Shown here in pieces: positions 1 to 12,100 of a DNA stretch of 64,000 nt. The DNA comes from Limonium bicolor. Taxonomy: Eukaryota > Streptophyta > Magnoliopsida > Caryophyllales > Plumbaginaceae. Position numbers and translations under genes: made by a program. The DNA is taken from positions 290,509,533-290,573,532 of the forward strand of contig CM041778.1 of NCBI GenBank assembly GCA_023374045.1. The letters are read 5' to 3'. The notes under the pieces are model-generated. The model was not told the origin of the DNA. It saw only the letters and a program-made list of their open reading frames with translations, and did not search any database. The number at the start of each line of letters is the position of its first letter. Within the stretch, counting starts at the first letter, position 1.

Positions 1-2469
1 GGTAGAAATACATGAGCGGAAGCTAATGAAATAGCGGATGCCATGGAGACCAAGGTCGTAAGAAAACACGAATATGGTGCGCAGCAAGTGACCAATATAT
101 GTGAATAAATCACAGAATGATATGGAGTTGATGAATCAAGATGGTAGACAGACCGAGCAATAAGCCAGGAGTCTGCACGAAGTGATAAAGCAACACACAA
201 GGAAACAATGTTCATTCCTATTGCAATCATATAAGAGATTTACTGCCAAGGGTTTACGCCTCTGCACTCTGCAGGACTGAGTGTTTTGGTATTGCACTTG
301 TGCAGTAATGATCTAGTGGGATAGCTAGGAATATGGGAAGATGTCATTTGTGGTAAAAGTAGAAGGAAACTTACGAAGTCACAAGGACCGACGCATAGAA
401 ATGTAAGGTCATACAAGTAAAAGAACAAGTGTGCAGAACTAGTTAAGTGGGCATAATTCAGAAGCCACTAACAACAAAGGAAGCACTACAATTAAGTAGT
501 GGCTTAACCTCAACCGACAACATGTCGGAAGAACTAAGTGAATGATCACTATAATACGCAACGGTATGTACAATAAATTTCCAAAGAACTGGATAGAAAA
601 TATGAAACTCATTGAGTTCGCGTACGGTAAAAGAATACCACGCTTGATTGGATAAACCTTATTCCCAGGATAAAAGGGATAAAAAGGGTGATGTATAACA
701 CATTAAGCATAACTAGAAGGGCAAATAAAACCTAGGTTATCAGGGTCGCGCAGCAGAAGCTAGTGGGCCTAAATTCTATGGTTTAATACACCTAGTGAAT
801 GAATGGCTAATTATCAATGCCTTGAAGCCTCTAAGACTAGAACCGAACCCGGTTAAGAGTTAAACAACTCCGATGAAAGTTCTTGATGCAGAGACTAACC
901 AGTAATACGGTTAACACCCTTTGATCAAGGAACATTGTATAGTACACTGCATAGAAGTGGAAACACTCCATGATGGCTGAACGCCTTAGACCAATGTCCA
1001 ATATTGACACATGGTAGATTACATGGGCGTAATCCCTTTTAAGGGGGGTAGACCAAAAAACCGCGAAGTGTATGTTTTACGTGATAAGTGTGTAAACCAT
1101 AATGCGCATAGCGTAAATAATTTGTTTTGATGATTGGTACTTATGTTACATAAACATATGTATCCATTCATGGTGATTTGTGAGATTTGAAGTGGAAAGA
1201 AGTAGAGAAACTTCAACGGAATGAGAACCCCGAATGGTAATAGTGTGGGAAATGAGTATGTTTGAGGAATTTGATGAGTATAAATCAGTATGAAACCAAT
1301 GTTGAACCTAGTGGGAAGTGAGTCCCCTAGGTAACTTGATGTGATTGTATTTGTGAATAATTTGAGGATAGAAATTGATTTGACTTGTGAACAATTTGAG
1401 GATAGAAAAACTAATTGGAAATTAACATGTGAATTTCTTAAGTATAGTAGTGGAAGAAATTGGGTAATAATTGATGAGAAGACTAATAAGTGGGTAAACG
1501 TATTCTAGAAATTGTAAATGTATTGATGAGTGATTATGACTAGAAGGATGAAAAGATAGAAAATAGAATATTGCTTGACTATTTGATTGTGTGAATTGAG
1601 GTGGGAGGTGGAATTTGATTTGCTAGCTATCAAGGGAAGCTGAACACAAATTGGGGTGGATGGGTAGTTCAAAACCAATGCTGATCACATTGGGGTTGAA
1701 TGACTCTTGAAGCCTTCTATAAGTGGCCACGAGGAATAACTCTAGTAATAGGTATATTATCATAAATTGGAATTTGGAGTTGTATTGAGTTTTCAAAATG
1801 AATTTACAAACTGATATTGACACAAATGATTTTCTTCAAACTTGAGAATGAGGAACGATTTTGAAACCACTCCCACGGGTGCTAGTTGGACCTTCTCAAG
1901 GCTAGGCACCGGTATCGGATCGAACCTAGGAAGTAAGGCTAGTTGTGAGCCGGTGGAAGTGATGATTAGTTTTGAAACCATTATAATAGACGAGCAACGG
2001 TACTAAGTGACCGGTAGGACGTTTGTAGTGTGTGTTTTATATTTTTCCAAGGGCCGCCGGATATGAGTAATCCGGTCAGGGAAGAGTACCCACTTTGGAG
2101 CCTGAGGATCTCTAGATGTGCAAATGAATTTGATCATAACCAAAGGACAGTAGGGCCAGAGAGCGTAAGTGCCCAAAGTCATGACGGCCGTGAGCCAGAA
2201 AGCGTAAGTGTTCAAACGTGACCGGTACCTGAGGGATCACTCGATATGAGGGACGACTTAGTGCCTAATTGTCTACGGATAGACCCCCATGGAGAGATTG
2301 GAAGGGGATATTTTTCATTGCTATGCATGCTGTGACATGTTGTTTGCATGTGTGGTATACATCGAGTAGGCGTGTGGAGTTTGACAGGTTATAGAGAGAT
2401 GATAACCTTAGCATTGAGTACTTGGGTGACAAGCAATATTAGAGTCACCAACTTTGAGGGCAAAGTTCT

Positions 2470-2484
2470 TTAAGGGGGGTAGGT
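2470..2484 (+). other. Polypurine tract of E0
   Basis: TTAAGGGGGGTAGGT directly precedes the LTR start TGAAATACC. It has the same form and position as the tracts of E1, E3 and E6, and it fixes E0 as a plus-strand element. It would prime plus-strand DNA synthesis. Confidence 0.85.
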
Positions 2485-3064
2485 TGAAATACCCTGAACT
2501 TAATTAAGGTGATTAAATCACTCTAATATGATATCTAAGGGCCTAATAGTCCCTAAAGATATTTGGTAAAGAAAATAAATCCAAAAGAAAAGAGAATAAT
2601 GCCTAAAAAGCGAAAAACGCTAAAAGGAGCGTTATATGACCGTAGGAGGAATACAACCTCATTTAGAGTGTTAGATGGATTTCCAAGGCTTAATAATTCC
2701 TAGTTAATATACGGGAACAATCCCCGAAGAAAATGGATCCAAATAATGTATTAAAACGCTAATAAAGCTTTATTACACGTTTTTCGAGAAAACCTGAAAA
2801 TGTGACTTTGAGTGGTCAAATGAACCCGTAAAAATTATAGTTCATCAAATAACTATAAATAAACATTAATGGAAGCTTAAGAGCCATTAAATTAAAGAAA
2901 TGAGAAAATTCCGGAGAACGGGCCCGGTTAGTGAATAGTACTAAAACCGGCTAAATTAACGAGCGTTTTCTACAAAAGATGAAAAATGCCCCAGCTTGTA
3001 TACATGTGGGGGCGGTTTTATTAAGTGAGTCAGCCTCCCCTCACACACACACTAAGCTAGAAAG
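2485..3064 (+). repeat. E0 3' LTR, truncated by a nested insertion
   Basis: It starts TGAAATACCCTGAAC and matches the reverse complement of the 3' end (plus coordinates) of the E3 LTRs, including the stretch near 58300-58330 ending in the CACACACTAAG-like sequence. It stops abruptly at 3064, where the TGTAACACC terminus of LTR-L begins. The rest should lie right of the window. Confidence 0.8.
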
Positions 3065-3139
3065 TGTAACACCCCTACCACTAACCCTATACTTTCCGTC
3101 TAATCGTCCCGGTTATCCTACTACTCGCAGCGGAAATAT

Positions 3140-3159
3140 ACTACTACTACTACTACTAC
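3140..3159. repeat. (TAC)n microsatellite
   Basis: About six and a half uninterrupted TAC units in LTR-L. Confidence 0.85.
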
Positions 3160-3880
3160 GACGGGTGATACAAAGCCGCTAACCGCCCATACGGCTAGCA
3201 AGGCTTATACTACATACAGTACCGGTCTGATAATCATAGAATATACCGAGCTACTAACATTACTTCCCAAATACACAATATCATCTACTTACAATGTTTG
3301 ATTACCGAGTATCCAAAAGTAAAGTTAATTACATCCCTTCTTTTAAGTTCACAAAAATATTGAGTTTAAGCAACCTACTCATTTCTACCAATTCACAACA
3401 TTTCACATATCAAAAAGGGTGTACCCCATGGTACACCGGCTAATTAAAAAGGCCTATAGCCATGTACAACTTGGTACACCATTCATAATCCCCTAATTAC
3501 ACAAAAAGAAATCATTTTGATCTCATCTCAATATTCACCCTTCACAAGCCCCTGTAAAATTAAAAACAGTGCCCAAAGGGGCTCAGCAAAACATAGCATA
3601 TAAACTTCGCATATACCGCGTGCTAACTAAGGGACGCCGACTAATTGGTTGACTATACATGGAGTTCATTTTATACATGCATACATGCTGTTACATATAA
3701 TAATACATTCATACAAATACAGTACATACAACTGAAGGCAATACACAAGCCAAACAGTAATACAATACCATTCACAATTCTTACTTCATCAATGGTTAGC
3801 CAGTTACCCATCCAGGTTAATCGGATGTTCTTTACTATTTTACTAGGTTCCATATTACTTACACAATCTTACTCATACAA

Positions 3881-3931
3881 TACTTACTTACTTCTTCTTA
3901 CTTACTTACTTACTCTTACTTACTTACTTAT
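3881..3931. repeat. (TTAC)n microsatellite
   Basis: Imperfect TTAC/TACT tetranucleotide run inside LTR-L, interrupted by CTTCTTCTT. It keeps several reading frames open by chance. Confidence 0.8.
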
Positions 3932-4678
3932 ACTCATGTTAAGTCAGTGTGACCTCCGGGTAGGGACTACACTGTCCCATCACCGGGCTTTAGGGTGGCT
4001 CACTAATCTAGGATGATACCCATTTAAGGGGTTTGGTCCATGGAAAAGATTAAGGCCAGGATTTGGATCCAACCTCTTATGTCTCCTCCTCCTCACGCAT
4101 GGCCGAAACTATATCGGACTTCTACTTATTCCAATTTACCAATTTCTTATGTTAGAATGGTTAGCTAGTTAGGAATCAGATAGAAGTCCTATACTACATT
4201 ACTTGGTCAATACAATACATCACAAGGCACACACATATCATTCTCATCCATTCATTTCATGAATTATACAAACTAAGAGTTAAGATAAACATTTAACAAG
4301 GAACAATATCATATAAGCACAAGTAAGCGCAATAAATCCGGTTCGTGCATTTTATCTTATTTAGGTGATCAATTAGCACACAACACACAAATCAGAGTAG
4401 CCAAGGTAGCATACAGGGCATGAGAAGTTCTTACCATTCACCGTTGTACTTGAAACTAACTTTCCTTCGGTGTTCACAATTCAAGTCCTATAACATACAT
4501 GGAGTTGCATGGTCACTGACTTATTATGGATCTAACTCCATATTCCATTACCATTCCCTGAGTACACTTACTAGTCCTTACATGTTATGAGTGGTTATGA
4601 AACCCATTCCATACTTTAAGTTGTTTTCTTACTCATGTGCATGTTCTCTTATTATTCTTACCCAACAATGGTGTACTT

Positions 4679-4731
4679 CTATATATATATAGGTATATAT
4701 ATATATAGATATATATATATATATATATATT
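4679..4731. repeat. (AT)n microsatellite
   Basis: AT dinucleotide run with two short interruptions (AGG and AG), immediately before the hairpin array of LTR-L. Confidence 0.9.
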
Positions 4732-4768
4732 CATATGATTACTGTAATTAACATATTTTTTGTTTGGA

Positions 4769-5048
4769 CCCGACCGATCCAAGTATGACCCGACAGACCC
4801 AAACCCCTTTGGGTCGGTCGAAGTCAGAAAGAAATCGGCCCAGGAATCCATGTCAACCGACCCACGACCGACCCAACCTCCTGGGTCGGTCAAAGTCAGA
4901 AACTTCGACTTTGAAAAATTCTTTACCCGACCGACCCACGACCGACTCGCCCGTCTGGGTCGGTCAAAGTCCGAACATTTTTGTTTCAGTGGTTTTAGTC
5001 CGACCTACCCACGATCGACTCAACCCTCTGGGTTGGTCGAGGTCAGAC
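4769..5048. repeat. GACCGACCCA/TGGGTCGGTC hairpin array in LTR-L
   Basis: Four imperfect units of roughly 60-85 bases. Each carries a GACCGACCC-type arm followed by its complement GGGTCGGTC, then AAGTCAGA or AAGTCCGA. Each unit can fold into a hairpin on either strand. Unrelated sequences with the same layout occupy comparable positions in the LTRs of E1, E3 and E6. Confidence 0.75.
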
Positions 5049-6417
5049 TTGTCCCACTGAATCTATTTCAACTTCCTTCTTTTGTCCATTGTTTCCCTAA
5101 TACTCCTATATGTAATCCCACATGTTTTAACACTAATTGAACCCTCTAAATCTCCTTAGTTCATCCTCCAAACTCATTACTTCTTTCCATACTAATTCAC
5201 ACACATTATTTTTCTTAGTTTCATTCCAGCACTTGTATTTTTTCTTCATAGTCTTGTTATGCTACAGATTTTGGTTCCCTCTTCTACCACTCATGGTATC
5301 CTTTCGTAATGCCATTTCTAAGGCTTAAAATGCAATATCTACCACTATCAATCTACCCACTACTTAGCTCCTTTCTAATGTTGTTTCAAAGTGTTTTCCC
5401 ACTTATTTCTAGCTCTTAAGTCCTCTAGTTTCCTAAGTAAATTTTTACATAGTCTCCCCTAAATTTTTAACATCTCACCACTTCTTTTCACTCACACATT
5501 CCATTTACCAAACCTGTTCAATATACACATTATCAATATACATGCTACTGTTTATTAGCAACAAGTTATTGCTGACTTCGTTCCAATATGACAGTGTTAC
5601 CCATGGTCTTTTCATAATTTGGAAACGGAGGTATCATAATCGGTGTGGTAACATCGCTTGTATGCGTGCACGATTAGATTAGTCGTATATTCGATGGTTG
5701 TATTACTAGCGTATGTGTGGGTATCTTCTCTAACTGATCTTCAGTTAAGGTGCAATATGACATTGGCTATTGTTAGTAATTAGTGCTCTTTGCACTTGTC
5801 CCTATATTACTGAGACATACTAGCCTTTATGTCCACAGAGAAAATGCTTGTCCTCCGTGTCTCCAGGTGGTTTTGTTCCGAAGTAATGCATTTGTTGTAC
5901 TTCTTTGCTACTTACTTCTTGTTAATGTATGTTGTATCTTCTCGTGTGCCGGCCTAGCAACAATGTTCATATGGTTGATCCTGCTTCCTGCTAGGGAAAT
6001 CCATTCGTTGTGCTTGTATTAGAGTTCTACCGATTCAACCTTCATTTCTCTTCCTTCTATGCGAGGTTTACTCGACTATTTTCGCCCACGTAGTTGTTGT
6101 TAATGGCTGTTCACGATGGTTGTTTCTATGTCTATGTCCTTAGCATTCACGACTTCTAAAGGTTTCCCTTGTCTTCACTGTGTATTAACCACTTCGATAT
6201 GGAGTTACGACGTTGGTCGTATTGTATTCGAGGTCCTTGGCTGTTTTAGCCCCGTTGGTTTAACTAAGGCTCTTCTCGTCCATATTCGAGATAATTGGGT
6301 GCATTGGTCTGGATTTGCATTACTGACCTTGGTACGGAGTTGACTACTTCTCGTGTTTCTTACACTACTTGTCTACAAGCATGGGGTACCCTACTGATAC
6401 ATTACTACTTACCTGAC

Positions 6418-6528
6418 CATACCAGCACTAATGCACCGGATCCCATTAGAACTTCAAAGTTAAGCGTACTTGGGCAAGAGTAGTACTAGGATGGGTGACC
6501 TCCTAGGAAGTCCTCGTGTTGCACCCCT
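6418..6528 (+). rRNA. 5S rRNA-derived sequence, probably a pseudogene
   Basis: About 111 bases match plant 5S rRNA from CATACCAGCACTAATGCACC near its 5' end to GTTGCACCCC at its 3' end, with a T5 run just after. The internal pol III control region is recognisable (AAGTTAAGCG, AGTAGTACTAGG, GATGGGTGACCTCCT). The first nine or so bases of 5S are replaced. The differences I see from the usual plant sequence are C-to-T or G-to-A changes, as expected for a methylated, unselected copy. It lies in the decayed interior, antisense to E2. The homologous E3 stretch (about 53080-53130) lacks it. Confidence 0.85.
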
Positions 6529-8957
6529 CTTTTTGTAAGTGAGTCTGTCAGGCCCACATGCTCCTATCGGAGTGCGGTCGTCCCACGTCTCATTTTTGTA
6601 CACTCGTAGTGTTTGTCACACGGTTAGTGAAGTCTTCTATTGTCAATATCCCTTTTAACGGATATCCTTGGTGTCGTCTAATGTTGATTTATTCGTGTTA
6701 TTAGTTATATTGTCACCCTAGTGGTATAGATTGGAAAGGTAGTTAGAGGCGGTACTTCATTCTCCTGGACTAGTGTGCTTCTAGTGGCGTGTTTGTTGTG
6801 ATACTCCTTTCTAAAGGTAGTACTCGGGTGTAAAATGGGTTACACATTCTATATTGATTCACATTTATGGCTGCAATCGGTGTAGGTAAAATTGTGTTAA
6901 GGTATGGTATTTTCAGTCTTCTATACATCACTTCTATAATCTCGGTTGAAGGTGTTCAGGTTTTAAGTTAGAGCTAGAGATCACCGAAACGTCCTTTTGG
7001 TTGATCAACGGATCGCCAACCCGTGGTATCGGTATTTGTTTAACTGTCATCGTATTCGATTCATGTATTTAGTGTAAGATCTAGGTTATGGTCTTGTCGT
7101 GTACCCTTGTACACAACATAGAAAATTTTCTTGCCTTCGTCAGTTCTTTAGTCACTGATCATATAGATAGGATTTCGATCGCACGTTCTTTAGGTATTCT
7201 GCGGTACGGTTACCGCTGGGGCTTTTAGTTGGAAGTATGTGCTTCTCACGATGAAATTTGCTCTTGTGGTCTTGGAGATAGCTTACCTTAGTGCTGATAT
7301 AAGATTCCTATTCTCCTAACTCTACCAAGTTTACCGGTAGGTTCTCATTTCACACACTCATCAGGGGTTGATTATAAAGATTTGGGCCCTGCTATTTCCC
7401 TACAGATAGCGGTGTAGTTATAGTTTTGAAAATTGGTTGAGGAGACCTTCAATTGTATTTATAGGAGTGTATTACTCAGTTTGTACTCAATTGATCACCA
7501 TGCACCATGTAATAGTTATCCCAAGCATTCTCTTATAATCGACTATATCTCAATATTTGTGGAGTCATTCTAACCATTATTCCTCTATAGGATACCATAG
7601 ATAATCTTCCTATTCATTTACACAATAAACACCATACACCTATTTATACCTTTATATTTTACCTCTATGTTGGGACTAAAAATAGACACCTATTCAATTC
7701 AGATATATTAGTGACCACTTGTAGGGAGTTTCAGAAACTTTCCAACCCCAGCGTGGTCAGTGTCAGTGTTGAATTATCCCTTCACTCCAATTTGTGTTTG
7801 GTTTTCCATTGGCCTGACCAGGGTCAAGTTCGACCTTCCACGTCAAATATCAAACAACCTCAAATTTTTCATGTTCAAATTTTATCTTATCAAAACTTCT
7901 GTGATGTGAAGACTACTAAATCTACCACTAATCTTTTTACTATCGTACCACTTGCGGTTATAGCGTACACTCACAAAAAACCCATTTAACTATTCGTGGA
8001 ACTAAGTCCCATTGGTTATAACCAATACATTTACCAAGGAGGCACTTCTCCTACTCGGTCCCACATTGGTTTCATACCGAGTTATATATTGCATTGCTTG
8101 TATTATAGTTTATATTATATTGGGGGTTTAATTCTATTCATATTTATACATCCCTATACTCCTATTCACGTACTTGAGCCGTCGAGATAGACATATGCTT
8201 GTACATGTTCATGTGAATGGAGTAGGGCATGTGCCGCATAATAAGTCGAGTATCGGTTCGTTATGTGGATAAGAATATATGGATACATCTTCCCAATATG
8301 TAGCCCCACTGAATTGCATCAGTATCTCAAATTCCTAGGTTTTCAATCTCCAAAATATATATAAGTAGCTTATAGTTATACTTATAGTGCGGTATTTAGT
8401 TGAATCCACCTATCATGTAGTATGCTTGCTTCAGCTGTTTTCACAATTAGGTCTTCTCTGGGCTTCCGAACATCTTGTTAGTTGCATCCGTTCTCTCCCC
8501 ATCATCATTTTAGGAATCCAGAGTTTTCACATTGTGATGTTATCTGGGATCTTTGAAATTGATTTGGGTGTTTGCCCCGTATTTATCAACGATGGATGTG
8601 TCATCCATTACAAGTAATAATTGGTGTTCTCTTGACATCGTATTCGGCTCAATCTATCGAGCTATACTGGTTGTCAGCTTCTCCATGGATGAGGATCGGA
8701 TTAGTACTTGAGGCACCCGTCCCATCTCCTTTTCATATCTTGGGTTCCGAATTTGTGAATTCATTGTTCTCTTAAGCCCATTGGGTGTAACTAATCATTA
8801 AATCTTCTTTGATCTCCATCTTTGGTGTGTTAGACTCTCATGTGATGATAGCTTACTTGTAAACGGTCGAGATTTTCTTGAGTGGGATGTTCTTGGTCTA
8901 ATGCATCGGTGTAGCTTTGCCCGTATACTCTCGTCTTTCGTCCGTAGTCTCATCATT

Positions 8958-8982
8958 AGAGCGGTACTCCGTTCTGATACCA
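8958..8982 (-). other. E2 primer-binding site with overlapping hairpin
   Basis: On the minus strand TGGTATCAGAAC (8971-8982) matches the initiator tRNA-Met PBS with one G-to-A change near its end. It is five bases from the LTR end at 8988. It is followed by AGTA and CCGCTCT, giving a stem whose 5' arm is part of the PBS. The same stem with different closing pairs is found in E1 and E3. Confidence 0.75.
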
Positions 8983-8987
8983 CTTTT

Positions 8988-9113
8988 TGTAACACCCAAG
9001 TCTATTAATCATAATCCTCTCCGAAATTACCGGGTAATCACAACAGAAATTAAAGACGTTATAATCATAGCGGGAACACTCACTAACTAGGCGGGTGTCA
9101 CAACCACCATTCC
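8988..9113 (-). repeat. E2 5' LTR, segment 1
   Basis: It starts TGTAACACCCAAG right after the PBS. It is interrupted after 9113 by E1; ATTCC at 9109-9113 is repeated at 23370-23374. It differs from the LTRs of E1, E3, E6 and LTR-L outside short shared motifs. Confidence 0.75.
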
Positions 9114-12100
9114 TGTAACACCCCAACTGCTAAACCTGAACCATCACATAACAAACTTGCAACAATATTACAACACAGCGGAAGAAAATACTAAAATTTG
9201 GTGTTACCGCCGTTAGTCACCCACGTGACTAACTAGGCTTATTCCAGTCTCAAGCTACGGTCTGACAGACGCGAGTGTACCGAACGTAAGTGCGTACAAA
9301 GTTTTAAAACAAAATACAATACCGAGTTCGAAGTATCTCTCCTATTATTACAACTTACTACCACAGTTTATAAAGCGAGTGTACAGGCACACTCATAATG
9401 CGAATTAAACCCTTAGTGCTCTACCCACTCCTACTCTCAGGTTGGGTCCTCGTCTGGCACCTACCTGCAAAGTTTAAATCACAGGCCCGAAGGGGCTCAG
9501 CACATGGCTGGTACAGAAAACGTGCAGCCCACAAGCTATCAAGGCTACACACGACTACTTTGTCGTATATATGCAGTTGATTATTCATACAAAAAAATAA
9601 TAATAAGAAGTACGACAACAAACAACACACCCATGTGAAACATTCACAACTCAAATAATTCGAACGTTGTAATGGACACCTATTAGTGAGTAAGTTAGAT
9701 CTCTAACTCCTGTGGTATAAGAATTGTTTAGTTCTCGTGTTTGACCATACCTTATATGTGTCAACCGTTCTCCTATTAGAATTGGTTGTTCCCTAACTGA
9801 ATTGTTTATTTTTGTCGGGTCAAAGTAACCCTATCCAATGAGTTATTAGCTCCAATGGTTGAATAAACATTAATTCTTAAGTTATGAGGAGTGTAGGCCT
9901 GACCCTCCTGCGCCTCCTGAATTTGCCTCCCACCTCGAACTGTTCACTCGAGCTGGTCGGGTCAGTTTGTCGACCCTAGGCGACAAGTCGTAGATGAGCC
10001 ATATGCGGAAGACAGATCTGATACATATGCCGACCTCCTATCCTAAACATGCATGACCGGAGTCAGTCCCAGATTCCTCTCCTCACAAGTTCCAGTTAGT
10101 TGAAGTCTCACTGACAATTGGTTAGTTAAACCTCTCTCGGTATTAACCTACTAACAACTTGGAGTATTTGTAACCTTATACAATTGTTAATAAACATAGT
10201 TAATGAACAAGCTCTGAATCAAATCGTGTTAGCGTGCAATGGACACACAATAACAATACAGTAAATCGGTTTCAGGCTTAATCCTGTTTGGTCGTATAAC
10301 AATAACACATAGCACACAAATCGAGGTAGACCCCGTTAGCAAACAAGCTACAAGAATCTCATACCTTAGCCTATCCACGTTCGTCCACTCCCAAATGACG
10401 TCTCAACTATTCTGGTCACCTTACTCCGCTCGTATAGTTCATTAGGACGGCGTAGTTAAATAACTTAATTTTCATATTTTCACTATTCACCGTATTTTAC
10501 TATTCACGTATAAGTATTTTACTATTCATGTATACGTATTTTACTATTCACGTATACGTATTTTACTATTCATGTATACGTCTCGTATTTGACTATTCAT
10601 ATATACGTAGTTACTATTCATGTATACATATTTACTATTCATGTATACGTATACTATTCACGTATACGAGTACTATTCATGTACACTAAAATTTTTCCAA
10701 TACATCCATATGATACCCCGTATCATACATATTTATTTCTTTTCCCAATATAACTTGTATTTTCATTAAAAATACCTTAAGTAATGATTTCTCCTATACT
10801 TATTAAATTACGGGTATACCCCTCGTATGCCTTAAGTTATATACGGGTCTCGTTTAACCCCGTCTTAACTCTATTTCTTTTACAACTTGCTTCTAAATTC
10901 TTTATTTAATTTCCTTAACCTTCTAAACACTTAAAAATGTTTTATTTACATTACTTACCCATAGTTTTCTCTGAATCCCTATTTTATTCATAATAAGTTC
11001 TAAACTTGTTATTTTTATTTCTAATTTCTTCCAAAGTCTTACTTAACTAATTTCTTTTATACTTTTGGTCAATTACCAAAATATACCCAAGTTTGACTAG
11101 TCTTTTATGGTCAAACCCCCTAACTTTTCATTATTTACAATATTACCCCTAAAGTTAATTTAACTTAATGTTTTATTCCTTTATCCTTTTAATATCTAAT
11201 CTATTGCTACAAATTTTATTCTAGCTCCTCTAAACATTTTACAAACTGTCACTGACCAAGTTTGACCACGTTTGACCAGAGAAATTACCATTTTACCCTT
11301 GTGGTCTTTCTTTTATCCTAACTCCTTTATAACCAATTTAACTCTAATTAATTTCTCTAATTTTTCGTAACTAATTTCCTACCAAATTTTTGAACATCAA
11401 AAATCATTTTAAACATCTCTAAATACTAGATTTTATCTAAGTTGTAGTATACATATACTATCTTTTATTAACTTTAAATATACCAAAAACCTTATAAATT
11501 CTAGTAATACTTATAAACTCTTTATAAATTGTAAACTTAATTCTACAATTATTTTCTCATCATCTAAACTTCATAAATTTCATAATAACCCATATATATT
11601 TTCGGCAATTATCATATATAACTAAAACTTTTCAAATTTTTACATATTACTCTTAAATATACTAATTCCTTTAATTTAACTTAGTTATATAATTTCCTAA
11701 CTCACATAAGCTCCCTTAATTTTCGGCCACCCTCTAAATTATAGTATATGAACTTTTCTTATATATTATGATAGCTTATATTAAATTTTATATCATAAGG
11801 GTTATAAATCTAATTCTAAATTCAGCAATAATAAACAAGGTATACAATACGTTAGATCATATATAGATCAATATCCAGAACCTTGAAATAGGTAGTTATA
11901 GGATTTACCTTGTATATTAAACTTTTAGCTTAATATCTAAGCTTGAATTCCTTAGAAATTTTGCCAGCAATTTGCTAATGGAATTGTCCCCAAAATTATA
12001 CAATAAGATGAAGAATAAGATGGGTTAGTAACCCATGCCAATCGGCTGTAACAAAAACTAAAGAACAAGAAGTTTTCAAGAAGGCAATGTTTTACCTCGA

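Larger units (their letters stand above)
1..3064 (+). mobile_element. E0: 3' part of a non-autonomous Tekay-like LTR element
   Basis: The left edge cuts this element. It holds about 2.5 kb of internal sequence, a polypurine tract and the first 580 bases of a 3' LTR. The interior is the reverse complement of the E3 interior at about 49262-51790: for example, the first 110 bases here match the complement of about 51720-51790. No gag or pol motif is present in any frame, so it relied on proteins from other elements. The LTR is broken at 3064 by another TGTAACACC LTR in the opposite direction; the last five bases before it (GAAAG, 3060-3064) would be the target duplication, whose partner lies outside the window. 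Confidence 0.8.
3065..5580 (-). repeat. LTR-L: truncated Tekay-like LTR
   Basis: It begins TGTAACACCCCTACC and carries the landmarks of the other long LTRs: a GCGGAAAT motif about 65 bases in, the GTGCCC...GGGCTCAGCA hairpin at 3570-3590, the segment near 4330-4450 (GTTCGTGCATTTTATCTT, ACACAAATCAGAGTA) also found at about 46550 in E3, and a hairpin-repeat array at 4769-5048. The expected terminal GGTATTTCA and polypurine tract are missing. Similarity fades at about 5560-5600, roughly 2 kb short of a full LTR. It does not resemble the E2 LTR at 8988, so the two are not a pair. The right boundary is approximate. Confidence 0.65.
5581..8987 (-). other. Decayed non-coding internal region with the PBS of E2
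   Basis: No gag or pol motif was found in any frame. Two blocks match the E3 interior in the same direction but in swapped order: 6330-6650 resembles 53020-53230 (shared GTTTCTTACACNACTTGT and CTGTCAGGCCC blocks), while 7700-8100 resembles 50010-50480. The right end has a PBS and an LTR start, so at least that part is the minus-strand leader of E2. The rest may be a fusion of two elements. The stretches 5600-6300, 6660-7690 and 8110-8950 show nothing recognisable. Confidence 0.5.

Noticed and set aside
4760..5140. 126-codon frame rich in Arg, Asp, Pro and Ser
   Set aside because: It is a reading of the GACCGACCC hairpin array in an LTR; frames on both strands are open because of the repeat composition.
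10480..10687. Direct repeats that might look like a CRISPR array
   Set aside because: Repeats and spacers are both variable, there are no cas genes, the setting is a plant retrotransposon, and the paired LTR has the same array.
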